Of a stretch of 8,216 bases of DNA, positions 1 through 5,680 are shown in pieces; positions within the stretch are counted from its first letter, which is position 1, and each line of letters opens with the position of its first letter. The notes beneath the pieces were generated by a model. It ran no database searches. It was not told the DNA's origin and worked only from the letters and a program-made list of their open reading frames with translations. The translations under genes and the position numbers were made by a program. Origin of the DNA: an uncultured Atopobiaceae bacterium (lineage in GTDB: Bacteria; Actinomycetota; Coriobacteriia; Coriobacteriales; Atopobiaceae); contig CAMYZR010000046.1 of NCBI GenBank assembly GCA_947303905.1, positions 1 to 8,216 of the forward strand. The letters are read 5' to 3'.

Positions 1-107
1 GAGACCCGCTCTTCTACGAGCATGTCTTCTTCGTCGACCAAAACGGCGCACCACTCTGTCTCTCCAACAAGTACCTCGTGGGCTCGCGCTACCAGTTCGA
101 CATCTAG
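1..107 (+). CDS. C-terminal end of a probable GntR-family (UTRA domain) transcriptional regulator, partial
   Basis: An open frame entering from the left edge (first full codon at 3) ends at the TAG at 105-107 and gives 34 residues. They include FYEHVFFVDQNGAPLCLSNK followed by YLVGSRYQFDI. A hydrophobic strand, a D-x-x-G-x-P turn and a closing Y-x-x-G-x-R-Y-x-F-x strand are how the effector-binding UTRA domain of GntR/HutC regulators normally finishes. Such regulators sit next to many fructosamine operons (FrlR in Bacillus and E. coli, FraR in Salmonella), and this one lies just upstream of one and on the same strand. It is therefore the best candidate for the operon's regulator, with the imported sugar-amino acid or its phosphate as a plausible effector (inference). 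The DNA-binding N-terminus is outside the window, so the family call rests on a short tail only. Confidence 0.55.
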   Translation, partial: DPLFYEHVFFVDQNGAPLCLSNKYLVGSRYQFDI

Positions 108-153
108 TCACTAAGCCTCCACAATGCTGGCCGCTTAACCCGTCTTGAGGGTA

Positions 154-237
154 CGTTCGCGAACATTTCTGCAGTTGGACGGATAATACATGTTAATACG
201 TCTTACTATGTGCTATATCCGTTCGCTCTTCTGAACG
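154..237. promoter_or_regulatory. Pair of CGTTC/GAAC inverted repeats upstream of the transporter operon
   Basis: GTTCGCGAAC at 155-164 is a perfect 10-bp palindrome. A second dyad, CGTTC at 220-224 and GAACG at 233-237 with an 8-bp spacer, carries the same half-site. The heptamer CGTTCGC occurs in both (154-160 and 220-226), 66 bp apart. The pair brackets the phased repeat array at 184-223 in the only intergenic region between the regulator and the operon. Possible operator half-sites; the binding protein is not known. Confidence 0.3.
184..223 (+). promoter_or_regulatory. 10-bp-phased direct repeat array in the operon's control region
   Basis: Consecutive 10-base units are TAATACATGT (184-193), TAATACGTCT (194-203), TACTATGTGC (204-213) and a degraded TATATCCGTT (214-223). 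Units 1 and 2 agree at the first six bases and at the T in positions 8 and 10; unit 3 keeps the TA-TA frame. A period of one DNA helical turn puts every copy on the same face, which is typical of cooperative regulator binding. The units also resemble -10 hexamers (TAATAC, TACTAT), so the array may overlap the promoter. No -35 box at a normal 16-18 bp spacing was found; TTGGAC at 175-180 is badly spaced for all units. The operon transcript is expected to start within or just after this array (inference). Confidence 0.4.
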
Positions 238-286
238 TCAGGAGAAGGCCGCTTTGGCGCAGGCAGGCGCCGCATAAGGAGGAACC

Positions 287-1156
287 ATGAACACGCTCTC
301 GAGAAGGAACTTCATCATGATGGCCGGCGCGGGACTCTTCTCGCTCGGCATGGCCGGCTGCGGCGGGTCTTCCGACGGTGCTGCCGACGGCGGCGAGCAG
401 TGGGGCGAAGGCGCCACCCTGCGCGTCGGGTCCGACTGCGACTACGCCCCGCACAGCTGGGTGCAGACCGACGACTCCAACGGCGCCATCGCGCTGGCTG
501 ACGGCAGCGGCTACGTGGGCGGCTACGACACCAAGGTCGCGCAGATGATCGGCGACGCCTATGGATGGAACGTCACCTTCATCAAGGTCGACTGGGACGG
601 CCTGATCCCCGCCCTCAACGCTGGCAAGATCGACTGCATCATCGACGGCATGGGCGTCACCGAGGAGCGCAAGCAGTCCGTCGACTTCTCCGACTACTAC
701 TGGTCCAGCAGCCAGGGTCTGCTGCTGCTCGCCAACTCCCCGCTTGTCAAGGTCACCAGCCTCGACGAGCTCGGCGGAGCAAAGGTCGCCGCGCAGATCG
801 GCTCGATGTGGGAGGCCATGGTCGACCAGATTCCCGATGTCGACAAGCAGGAGTCGCTGCCCGACGTCAACACCATCATCCAGGCCATCCGCTCCGGCAA
901 GATCGACGCCACCATCATGGGCGAGACCGAGGCCAAGAGCTGCATCCTGTCCAACCCCGACCTCGCGTATGTGACCTTCGAGGAGGGCAAGGGCTTCGAG
1001 GTCGACCTCTCCGACTGCTCCGCCGGCATCGCCGTCGCCAAGGGCTCCGACGAGCTTCTCGAGAAGATCAACAAGGTCGTGGCCACGCTCGACCGCGACA
1101 CGCAGGAGAAGCTCATGGACGAGGCCTTCGCGGAGCAACCGCTCTCCGTCGGCTAA
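287..1156 (+). CDS. Amino acid-type ABC transporter solute-binding lipoprotein (family 3), probable Amadori-product binder
   Basis: Extracytoplasmic receptor of the ABC importer encoded by the next two genes; 289 residues, a normal length. AAGGAGG at 276-282 places the start at 287. The N-terminus has a twin-arginine motif (SRRNFI, residues 5-10), a hydrophobic stretch and a lipobox-like GMAGC ending at Cys25. It is therefore probably exported by Tat and lipid-anchored, followed by a Gly/Ser/Asp-rich linker to about residue 40. The rest is a SBP_bac_3 fold: YAPHSW (53-58), the D-x-x-GM-x-V-T-x-ER block (residues 117-128) and V-D-F-S (132-135). Arg128 corresponds to Arg77 of the lysine/arginine/ornithine-binding protein LAO, which holds the alpha-carboxylate. 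The Asp of LAO that holds the alpha-amine (Asp161) aligns with Gly202 here (segment DATIMGETEA, 198-207). Placement in front of deglycase and kinase genes suggests a fructosyl-amino acid ligand (inference); an ordinary amino acid is the alternative. Confidence 0.9.
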   Translation: MNTLSRRNFIMMAGAGLFSLGMAGCGGSSDGAADGGEQWGEGATLRVGSDCDYAPHSWVQTDDSNGAIALADGSGYVGGYDTKVAQMIGDAYGWNVTFIKVDWDGLIPALNAGKIDCIIDGMGVTEERKQSVDFSDYYWSSSQGLLLLANSPLVKVTSLDELGGAKVAAQIGSMWEAMVDQIPDVDKQESLPDVNTIIQAIRSGKIDATIMGETEAKSCILSNPDLAYVTFEEGKGFEVDLSDCSAGIAVAKGSDELLEKINKVVATLDRDTQEKLMDEAFAEQPLSVG

Positions 1157-1170
1157 CAGCTTGACCTTCC

Positions 1171-1196
1171 AGTGCCCGGGACCTCCCGGGCACTTT
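1171..1196 (+). terminator. Strong intercistronic hairpin between binding protein and permease genes
   Basis: AGTGCCCGGG (1171-1180) and CCCGGGCACT (1185-1194) are perfect 10-bp arms around the tetraloop ACCT. Only three T residues follow (1194-1196), so it is a weak intrinsic terminator or an mRNA 3'-end stabiliser rather than a full stop. In this position, 15 bp after the binding-protein stop codon and before the permease, such hairpins usually raise binding-protein mRNA relative to the downstream membrane components (family knowledge; not shown here). Confidence 0.7.
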
Positions 1197-1220
1197 GACC
1201 TGCGGTGAAAGGAAACACGT

Positions 1221-1979
1221 ATGGGCACATCACCAACCTCGTTCACCGGATGGGTGTCGTTCCTCCTCGATAACTTTGGCCCCCAGTTCGTAAAGGGCAC
1301 CATCACCACGCTGGAGCTGGCCTTTGCCGGCACCGTGCTGGGATGCCTGCTCGGCTTCCTGGTGGGCATCGTGCAGAGCATCACGGTGGACAAGCACTCC
1401 TCCCCCATCTCGCGCGTACTCGTCAAGGTGCTCAAGGGCCTTGTCGCCGTGTACGTCGAGGTCTTCCGCGGCACGCCGATGATGGTCCAGGCCATGGTCA
1501 TCTACTACGGCTCCGCGCAGGCGTACGGCATCGACCTCAACCCGTTTGTCTCGGGCGTGCTCGTGCTGTCGCTCAACACCGGCGCCTACATGGCCGAGTC
1601 GGTCCGCGGTGCCATCACCGGCATCGATCCCGGGCAGCTCGAGGGCGCCTACGCCATCGGGTTCACGCACGTGCAGGCCATGACGCGGGTAATCATTCCC
1701 CAGGCCTTCCGCAACCTGATCCCGCAGATCGGCAACATGTTCATCTCGTCGATCAAGGACACCTCGGTGCTCAACGTCATCTCCGTCACCGAGCTGTACT
1801 TCATCGGCCGCGGCGTGTCGAGCGCGTACTACCGCTTCTTCGAGACCTTCTTCATCATCTCGATGATCTACCTGTTCCTGACCTTCGTGACCTCTCGCCT
1901 GCTGGCGATCATGGAGCGCCGCCTGGATGGCGCGCGCGACTACGAGCTGGTCACTGACACCGAGGCGGAGGTGGCATAG
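1221..1979 (+). CDS. Amino acid-type ABC transporter permease (HisM/GlnP family)
   Basis: Integral-membrane channel subunit that should work as a homodimer, since no second permease gene is present. It has 252 residues. The start at 1221 has AAAGGA at 1208-1213 in front. Membrane segments are visible at roughly residues 31-53, 84-98, 108-125 and 207-228, with a shorter hydrophobic stretch near 172-195. The family-typical VEVFRGTPMMVQ block is at 79-90. The cytoplasmic EAA loop that docks the ATPase is at 141-160 (E-G-A-x-x-x-G ending in I-I-P). It ends directly at the ATPase start codon (TAG then ATG, no gap), so the two are translationally linked. The polar amino acid permease type contrasts with the sugar-type transporter of the Bacillus frl operon (FrlONM). 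It resembles the amino acid/opine-type systems used for deoxyfructosyl-glutamine in Agrobacterium (as recalled). Confidence 0.92.
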   Translation: MGTSPTSFTGWVSFLLDNFGPQFVKGTITTLELAFAGTVLGCLLGFLVGIVQSITVDKHSSPISRVLVKVLKGLVAVYVEVFRGTPMMVQAMVIYYGSAQAYGIDLNPFVSGVLVLSLNTGAYMAESVRGAITGIDPGQLEGAYAIGFTHVQAMTRVIIPQAFRNLIPQIGNMFISSIKDTSVLNVISVTELYFIGRGVSSAYYRFFETFFIISMIYLFLTFVTSRLLAIMERRLDGARDYELVTDTEAEVA

Positions 1980-2720
1980 ATGGCTGACGCGATTCTCAGG
2001 GTCGAGCATCTGGGCAAGAGCTTCGGCGCCCACGAGGTGCTTCGCGACATCGACTTCTCCGTCAACAAGGGCGAGGTCATCAGTATCATCGGTTCGTCGG
2101 GGTCGGGTAAGTCGACGCTGCTGCGCTGCATCAACATGCTCGAGGAGCCCAGCGCCGGCACCATCTACTTCGAGGGGCGGCCAATCTCCTATGCGCCGAA
2201 GGACCGCAGCGCCTTCCGCGCGCGGGTGGGCATGGTGTTCCAGAGCTTCAACCTCTTCAACAACATGACCGTGCTCAAGAACTGCATGGTGGGCGTCGAG
2301 GTGGTGCGCAAGGGCAGCAAGGAGGAGGCGGAGGCGCGGGCCAAGAAGTACCTGCGTCAGGTGGGCATGTACGCCTACCAGAACGCCAAGCCAGCTCAGC
2401 TGTCCGGCGGCCAGAAGCAGCGCGTGGCCATCGCTCGTGCCCTGTGCATGAAGCCCGACGTCATCCTCTTTGACGAGCCCACCTCCGCGCTCGACCCCGA
2501 GATGGTCGGCGAGGTGCTCGAGGTCATCAAGGAGCTGGCCAACGAGGGCATGACGATGGTGATCGTCACGCACGAGATGCTCTTCGCGCGCGACATCTCC
2601 ACGCGCGTGGTCTTCATGGACCAGGGCGTCATCGTGGAGGAGGGGCCGCCGGAGCAGCTGTTCGGCCATCCCAAGCACCAGCGCACCGCAGACTTCCTCA
2701 GTCGCTACCGCAACGGCTAG
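1980..2720 (+). CDS. Amino acid-type ABC transporter ATP-binding protein (GlnQ/HisP family)
   Basis: Cytoplasmic ATPase that powers the importer. It has 246 residues, the usual length for this family, and is complete. The motifs appear in order: Walker A GSSGSGKST (38-46), Q-loop Gln88 in MVFQSFNLF, signature LSGGQ (141-145), Walker B VILFDEP (161-167, catalytic Glu166), D-loop SALD (169-172) and switch His198 in VTHEM. The phrase FQSFNLF and the C-terminal EEGPPEQLF are characteristic of polar amino acid importers. The start codon abuts the permease stop, and its ribosome site GGAGGTG (1967-1973) lies inside the permease gene. All catalytic residues are present. Substrate choice is set by the binding protein, so the fructosyl-amino acid role comes from context. 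Confidence 0.95.
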   Translation: MADAILRVEHLGKSFGAHEVLRDIDFSVNKGEVISIIGSSGSGKSTLLRCINMLEEPSAGTIYFEGRPISYAPKDRSAFRARVGMVFQSFNLFNNMTVLKNCMVGVEVVRKGSKEEAEARAKKYLRQVGMYAYQNAKPAQLSGGQKQRVAIARALCMKPDVILFDEPTSALDPEMVGEVLEVIKELANEGMTMVIVTHEMLFARDISTRVVFMDQGVIVEEGPPEQLFGHPKHQRTADFLSRYRNG

Positions 2721-2804
2721 CCCACGGGCACGCCATCAGGCACCAACCAGAACGAGCCGCCCACGGGTGGCCAGTCTCAGCATACGCAACAATCGGGAGG
2801 CATC

Positions 2805-3779
2805 ATGCACGTCAACGCACGCGAAGCTGTTAGCAGGGCCCTTGCCCAGAAGGGCACCATCGAGCAGGTCTACTGGGTCGGCTGCGGAGGCTCGCTCATC
2901 GACCTCATGCCGGCAGACTACATGCTCAGGACCGAGTCCGCATCCATCGAGAGCCACGCGCTCACGGCGCGCGAGCTGACCGTTGCCACGCCCAAGCGCC
3001 TGGGCGAGCACAGCATGGTAGTGGCGCTCAGCCACTCCGGCGGCACGCCCGAGGTCGTGGAGGCCTGCAAGCTGGCCGCCTCGCGTGGCGCTTACATCTT
3101 CACCATGACCTCCACGGCTGACACGCCCGTGGACGACCCCGCGTGGGACTGCTTCGTCTACGACTGGAACGACGACACCCCGCAGCGCGACCTCGACGCC
3201 GCGCAGGCGCTGATGGTCTGTGCCGAGCTCATCCAGGCGCAGGAGGGCTATGCGGCATACGAAGCCCTCTACCAAGGCATCGACGAGCTGGATGACATCA
3301 TCGTCCGCGCCCGCGAGAAGGTGCGCGCCGAGCTCTGCGAGCCCTTTGCTGATGCCTGCCGCAAGCACGACTTCTTCTACATCCTGGGCTCGGGGGCTAA
3401 CTTCGCGCAGACCTACGGCTTTGCCATCTGCTCGCTGATGGAGATGCAGTGGCAGAACTGCGCCTACATCCACTCCGCCGAGTACTTCCACGGGCCCTTC
3501 GAGTGCACCGAGCCGGGCGTGCTGTACTTCCTGCAAATGAGCAGCGGCCCCTCGCGCGTTGAGGACGAGCGCGCACTGGCCTTCATCGAGACGCACACCG
3601 ACAGCTACCTAGTGCTCGACGCGCTGGCCTACGGCATGGACCGCGTGGACGAGCGCGTACGGGCCTACCTCGAGCCCATCATGGTCTACTACATGAACGT
3701 CGAGCTGCGTGCGGCGCGCGGTCGCGTGTTTGACCACGACCCGTCCATCCGTCGTTACATGGGCATCGAAAAGTACTAG
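2805..3779 (+). CDS. frlB: SIS-domain fructosamine 6-phosphate deglycase, FrlB-like
   Basis: Expected to cleave a 6-phosphofructosyl-amino acid to glucose 6-phosphate plus the amino acid in the cytoplasm. It has 324 residues, close to known FrlB/FraB lengths, and GGGAGG at 2795-2800 fixes the start. Two SIS lobes are visible. The first runs from about 20 to 150, with VGCGGS (25-30) and the sugar-phosphate loop SHSGGTPE (76-83). The second begins near 190 with LGSGANF (194-200). The second lobe carries LMEMQW (211-216) and EYFHGPFE (226-233). Glu213 and His229 are 16 apart and match the catalytic pair I recall for Salmonella FraB (Glu214/His230) and the same spacing in E. coli FrlB. The ending HDPSIRRYMG...EKY (311-324) matches the RRY...EY ending of E. 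coli FrlB. An 84-bp gap after the ATPase gene contains no clear terminator, so it is likely co-transcribed. The exact conjugate (fructoselysine, fructose-asparagine or another) cannot be read from sequence alone. Confidence 0.85.
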   Translation: MHVNAREAVSRALAQKGTIEQVYWVGCGGSLIDLMPADYMLRTESASIESHALTARELTVATPKRLGEHSMVVALSHSGGTPEVVEACKLAASRGAYIFTMTSTADTPVDDPAWDCFVYDWNDDTPQRDLDAAQALMVCAELIQAQEGYAAYEALYQGIDELDDIIVRAREKVRAELCEPFADACRKHDFFYILGSGANFAQTYGFAICSLMEMQWQNCAYIHSAEYFHGPFECTEPGVLYFLQMSSGPSRVEDERALAFIETHTDSYLVLDALAYGMDRVDERVRAYLEPIMVYYMNVELRAARGRVFDHDPSIRRYMGIEKY

Positions 3780-3805
3780 CAGGCGTCTGACGAGAGGAGA
3801 TGGGC

Positions 3806-4663
3806 ATGGCACGCAAGGTGAGCGTCCTCGGCTTTGGCGACAACGTGGTGGACATCTACGAGCACACGGGCACCATGTACCCGGGCGGCAACGCGGTCAA
3901 CTTTGCCGTGGCGGCCAAGCGTTGCGGAGCCGAGCGCAGTGCCTACATGGGCTACTTCGGCAGTGATGCGGCGGCTGAGCACGTGATCGCCTCGCTCGAG
4001 GAGGAGGGCATCGAGCTGGTCAAGTGCAAGCAGCTTCTGGGGCCAAACGGAGCCGCCCGCGTGACGCTGGTGGACGGCGACCGCGTGTTCCTGGGTTCCA
4101 ACGAGGGCGGCATCCGCGGTGAGACGAGCTATGTGCTCGACCGCTTTGACCTGGCCTACATCAAGCAGTTTGACGTGGTGCACACGGGCAACTACTGCTT
4201 CACCGAGCGCCAGCTGCCCAAGATCCACGACGCGGACGTGCCCATCTCCTTCGACTTCTCCGACGACTCGAGCTGGGAGTACTACGAGCAGATAGCCCCG
4301 CTCGTGGACTTTGCCTTCATGTCCTGCAGCGAGATGAGCGAGCAGGAGACCATCGAGCACCTGCATCGGGTCGTGGAGCTCGGACCCAGATACGCCAACG
4401 CGACACGTGGGGCTGAGGGAGCCATCGGCTTTGACGGCGAGCGTCTCTACCGACAGGCTCCCGCCCCCGTCGAGCACCTCGTGGACACCATGGCTGCAGG
4501 CGACACCTTCCTCACGGGCTTTATCGTGAGCTGGTTTGACCTGACTAGGCAGGGTGTGGAGGGGCCCAACCGCATCGAGCAGTCACTGGCCTTTGCAGCT
4601 ACCGCGGCAGCCCGTGCCTGCGAGAACGACGGCTCTTGGGGTCACGGGGCACCGTTGGCATAG
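3806..4663 (+). CDS. frlD: PfkB-family fructosamine 6-kinase, FrlD-like
   Basis: Expected to phosphorylate the imported fructosyl-amino acid at sugar O6 with ATP, making the substrate of the adjacent deglycase. Starting at ATG 3806 it has 285 residues. The in-frame ATG at 3800 directly follows AGAGGAG (3793-3799) with no spacer, so the ATG at 3806, with a 6-nt spacer, is preferred. The N-terminus GDNVVDIYEH...YPGGNAVNFA (11-34) closely follows E. coli FrlD (GDNCVDIYPQ...SGGNAVNVA as recalled). RVFLGSNEGG (93-102), SFDFSD (148-153) and DFAF (168-171) also track FrlD. The C-terminal PfkB signature is DTMAAGDTF (227-235) with catalytic-base Asp233. The usual GAGD is AAGD here, a substitution the general PfkB signature tolerates as far as I recall. 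The operon ends here, tail to tail with the nuclease gene 9 bp away, and no terminator lies between them. Confidence 0.85.
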   Translation: MARKVSVLGFGDNVVDIYEHTGTMYPGGNAVNFAVAAKRCGAERSAYMGYFGSDAAAEHVIASLEEEGIELVKCKQLLGPNGAARVTLVDGDRVFLGSNEGGIRGETSYVLDRFDLAYIKQFDVVHTGNYCFTERQLPKIHDADVPISFDFSDDSSWEYYEQIAPLVDFAFMSCSEMSEQETIEHLHRVVELGPRYANATRGAEGAIGFDGERLYRQAPAPVEHLVDTMAAGDTFLTGFIVSWFDLTRQGVEGPNRIEQSLAFAATAAARACENDGSWGHGAPLA

Positions 4664-4672
4664 GGCCTGGGG

Positions 4673-4891
4673 TTACTCGTCAGGAAGCTCGCTCACCAGC
4701 TTGCTGAGCATCTGCGGATCAGTAAGAGCAGCAAGGAGCTCGTCAGAGCGACCCTGCTCGTTCAGATATGCAGCGAGCCGGGCGACCTGCTCGTAGCCCT
4801 GCTCGATGCCCTGCTCGATGCCCTGCTCACGCCCAAGCTCAAGCCCACGGCTGTAGCCGCGCTCGAACACTCCCTTGCTCAGGTCTGCCAT
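4673..4891 (-). CDS. Possible intragenic short protein from an internal start in the Rpn-like gene
   Basis: Codon 264 of the Rpn-like gene is an ATG (complement 4889-4891). GAGGTG (complement 4898-4903) precedes it by 6 nt, a six-base match to the ribosomal anti-Shine-Dalgarno sequence at ideal spacing. Translation here would give a 72-residue C-terminal protein beginning MADLSKGVFERGYSRG and lacking the nuclease core. In E. coli-type rpn genes, a small protein (RpnS) made from an internal start at the 3' end has been reported to neutralise the full-length toxic nuclease (RpnL). This layout fits that pattern. GAGGTG also encodes Glu-Val, so the match may be coincidental. Confidence 0.35.
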   Translation of the reverse strand: MADLSKGVFERGYSRGLELGREQGIEQGIEQGYEQVARLAAYLNEQGRSDELLAALTDPQMLSKLVSELPDE

Positions 4892-5680
4892 ATCGTCCAC
4901 CTCATCTGAGAGCCGCTCGGACATGGGGATGTCAAACTCCTCACTGATGACGGTCTTGCGAACCTCGGAGTCCTGATCGGAGGCCAGGAGCATGCCCATC
5001 AAGCGGAGGATGCCATCGCCCTTCTGCTGCTTGTCGCCGTCGGGACACACCAGCACAATCTCAGTCAAATCATACTCGCCTCTCTTGGCCGAGGCCGACC
5101 CGACCAGGTTGGTTTCGGCCATCGCATAGCGGGTGACCGTATTGCGGAAGTTTGCCGAGGGATTGGGGCAGATCCAGATAGAGCAGACCTTCTGAATCTT
5201 CTCGTAATGCGGATGCGTGAAGTTTCGACCGTACTGCGCGGACATCATGCGCGCACAGTAATAGCTTGCACGTTGGAGCAGCGAGTACCCTGGATGGAAG
5301 TCGTTCTGAGCCTCAACGTTGACCACCACTCCAATGAGACCACCGTTTGACGGGACCACAGCGCTAAAGCGGATGTCATACCAGATGGTTCCCTCAGAGA
5401 GAGACGAGTCCTCGCTGTTCATGCCCACAATCCTCGGTGAGGATACGCCATCGGCATGCACGGGGACCGTCCCAACCTCCGGCACGCCCTCAATCAGACG
5501 CTCTGCGATGTCCTTGGGGTCGATCATCCGATACTCCTCGAGACACTCATGCAGGAGCCAGCCGAGAATGATCTTCTCCGAGAGAAGCCGCTTGCATGCG
5601 CGGTCATATCGGTCGCGCCTGTCAGCAATCTCCGCGGCAACGATACCTGCAGCGATACTCGAGTACTGATTAATTGCCAT
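4673..5680 (-). CDS. Rpn/PD-(D/E)XK nuclease-family putative transposase
   Basis: A 335-residue member of the recombination-promoting nuclease/putative transposase group, proteins with a PD-(D/E)XK nuclease core found in accessory DNA. The core is YDIRF (Asp102) followed by GVVVNVEAQ (117-125), giving the D...E-x-Q form (Glu123, Gln125) that replaces E-x-K in this group. The downstream block YYCARMMSAQYG...YEKIQKVCSIWICPN (140-173) is typical. The N-terminal RACKRLLSEKIILGWLL (27-43) is also family-like. The C-terminus after about 265 is charged and helical with G-x-E-Q repeats (282-297). GGGGAG lies about 9 bp before the start at 5680. Base composition is lower in G+C than the operon: a counted 60-base sample (5161-5220) is 50%. 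Rpn proteins have been linked to recA-independent recombination and, more recently, to phage defence; which applies here is unknown. Confidence 0.82.
   Translation of the reverse strand: MAINQYSSIAAGIVAAEIADRRDRYDRACKRLLSEKIILGWLLHECLEEYRMIDPKDIAERLIEGVPEVGTVPVHADGVSSPRIVGMNSEDSSLSEGTIWYDIRFSAVVPSNGGLIGVVVNVEAQNDFHPGYSLLQRASYYCARMMSAQYGRNFTHPHYEKIQKVCSIWICPNPSANFRNTVTRYAMAETNLVGSASAKRGEYDLTEIVLVCPDGDKQQKGDGILRLMGMLLASDQDSEVRKTVISEEFDIPMSERLSDEVDDMADLSKGVFERGYSRGLELGREQGIEQGIEQGYEQVARLAAYLNEQGRSDELLAALTDPQMLSKLVSELPDE
4796..4831. repeat. 12-bp in-frame tandem repeat within the Rpn-like gene
   Basis: GCCCTGCTCGAT occurs twice exactly (4796-4807 and 4808-4819), followed by a third copy that diverges at its last three bases (4820-4831, ending CACG). 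Read on the minus strand, it encodes the Gly-Ile-Glu-Gln repeat of the protein (residues 283-295 region). Because the unit is four codons, slippage would lengthen or shorten the C-terminal helix without shifting the frame. Confidence 0.8.

Noticed and set aside
138..152. ACCC/GGGT mini-hairpin as terminator of the regulator gene
   Set aside because: Four-base stem, seven-base loop and no T-run; too weak to support.
206..2678. Very long minus-strand open frames (431 and 482 codons) opposite the transporter genes
   Set aside because: They lie antisense to genes with complete motifs and arise from the G/C third-position bias. Their products are rich in His/Val/Asp/Arg runs with no domain, and they have no plausible start sites.
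2720..2767. GCCCACGGG repeated at 2720-2728 and 2759-2767
   Set aside because: A nine-base G/C-rich repeat in a G/C-rich genome with no dyad or positional logic is likely coincidence.
2736..3596. A 286-codon minus-strand open frame opposite the deglycase gene
   Set aside because: It is a mirror of the SIS-domain gene, with low-complexity Val/Leu/Gly/Arg composition and no recognisable domain.
3800..3805. ATG at 3800 as start of the PfkB kinase
   Set aside because: It follows the ribosome site with no spacer; the ATG six bases later is correctly spaced.
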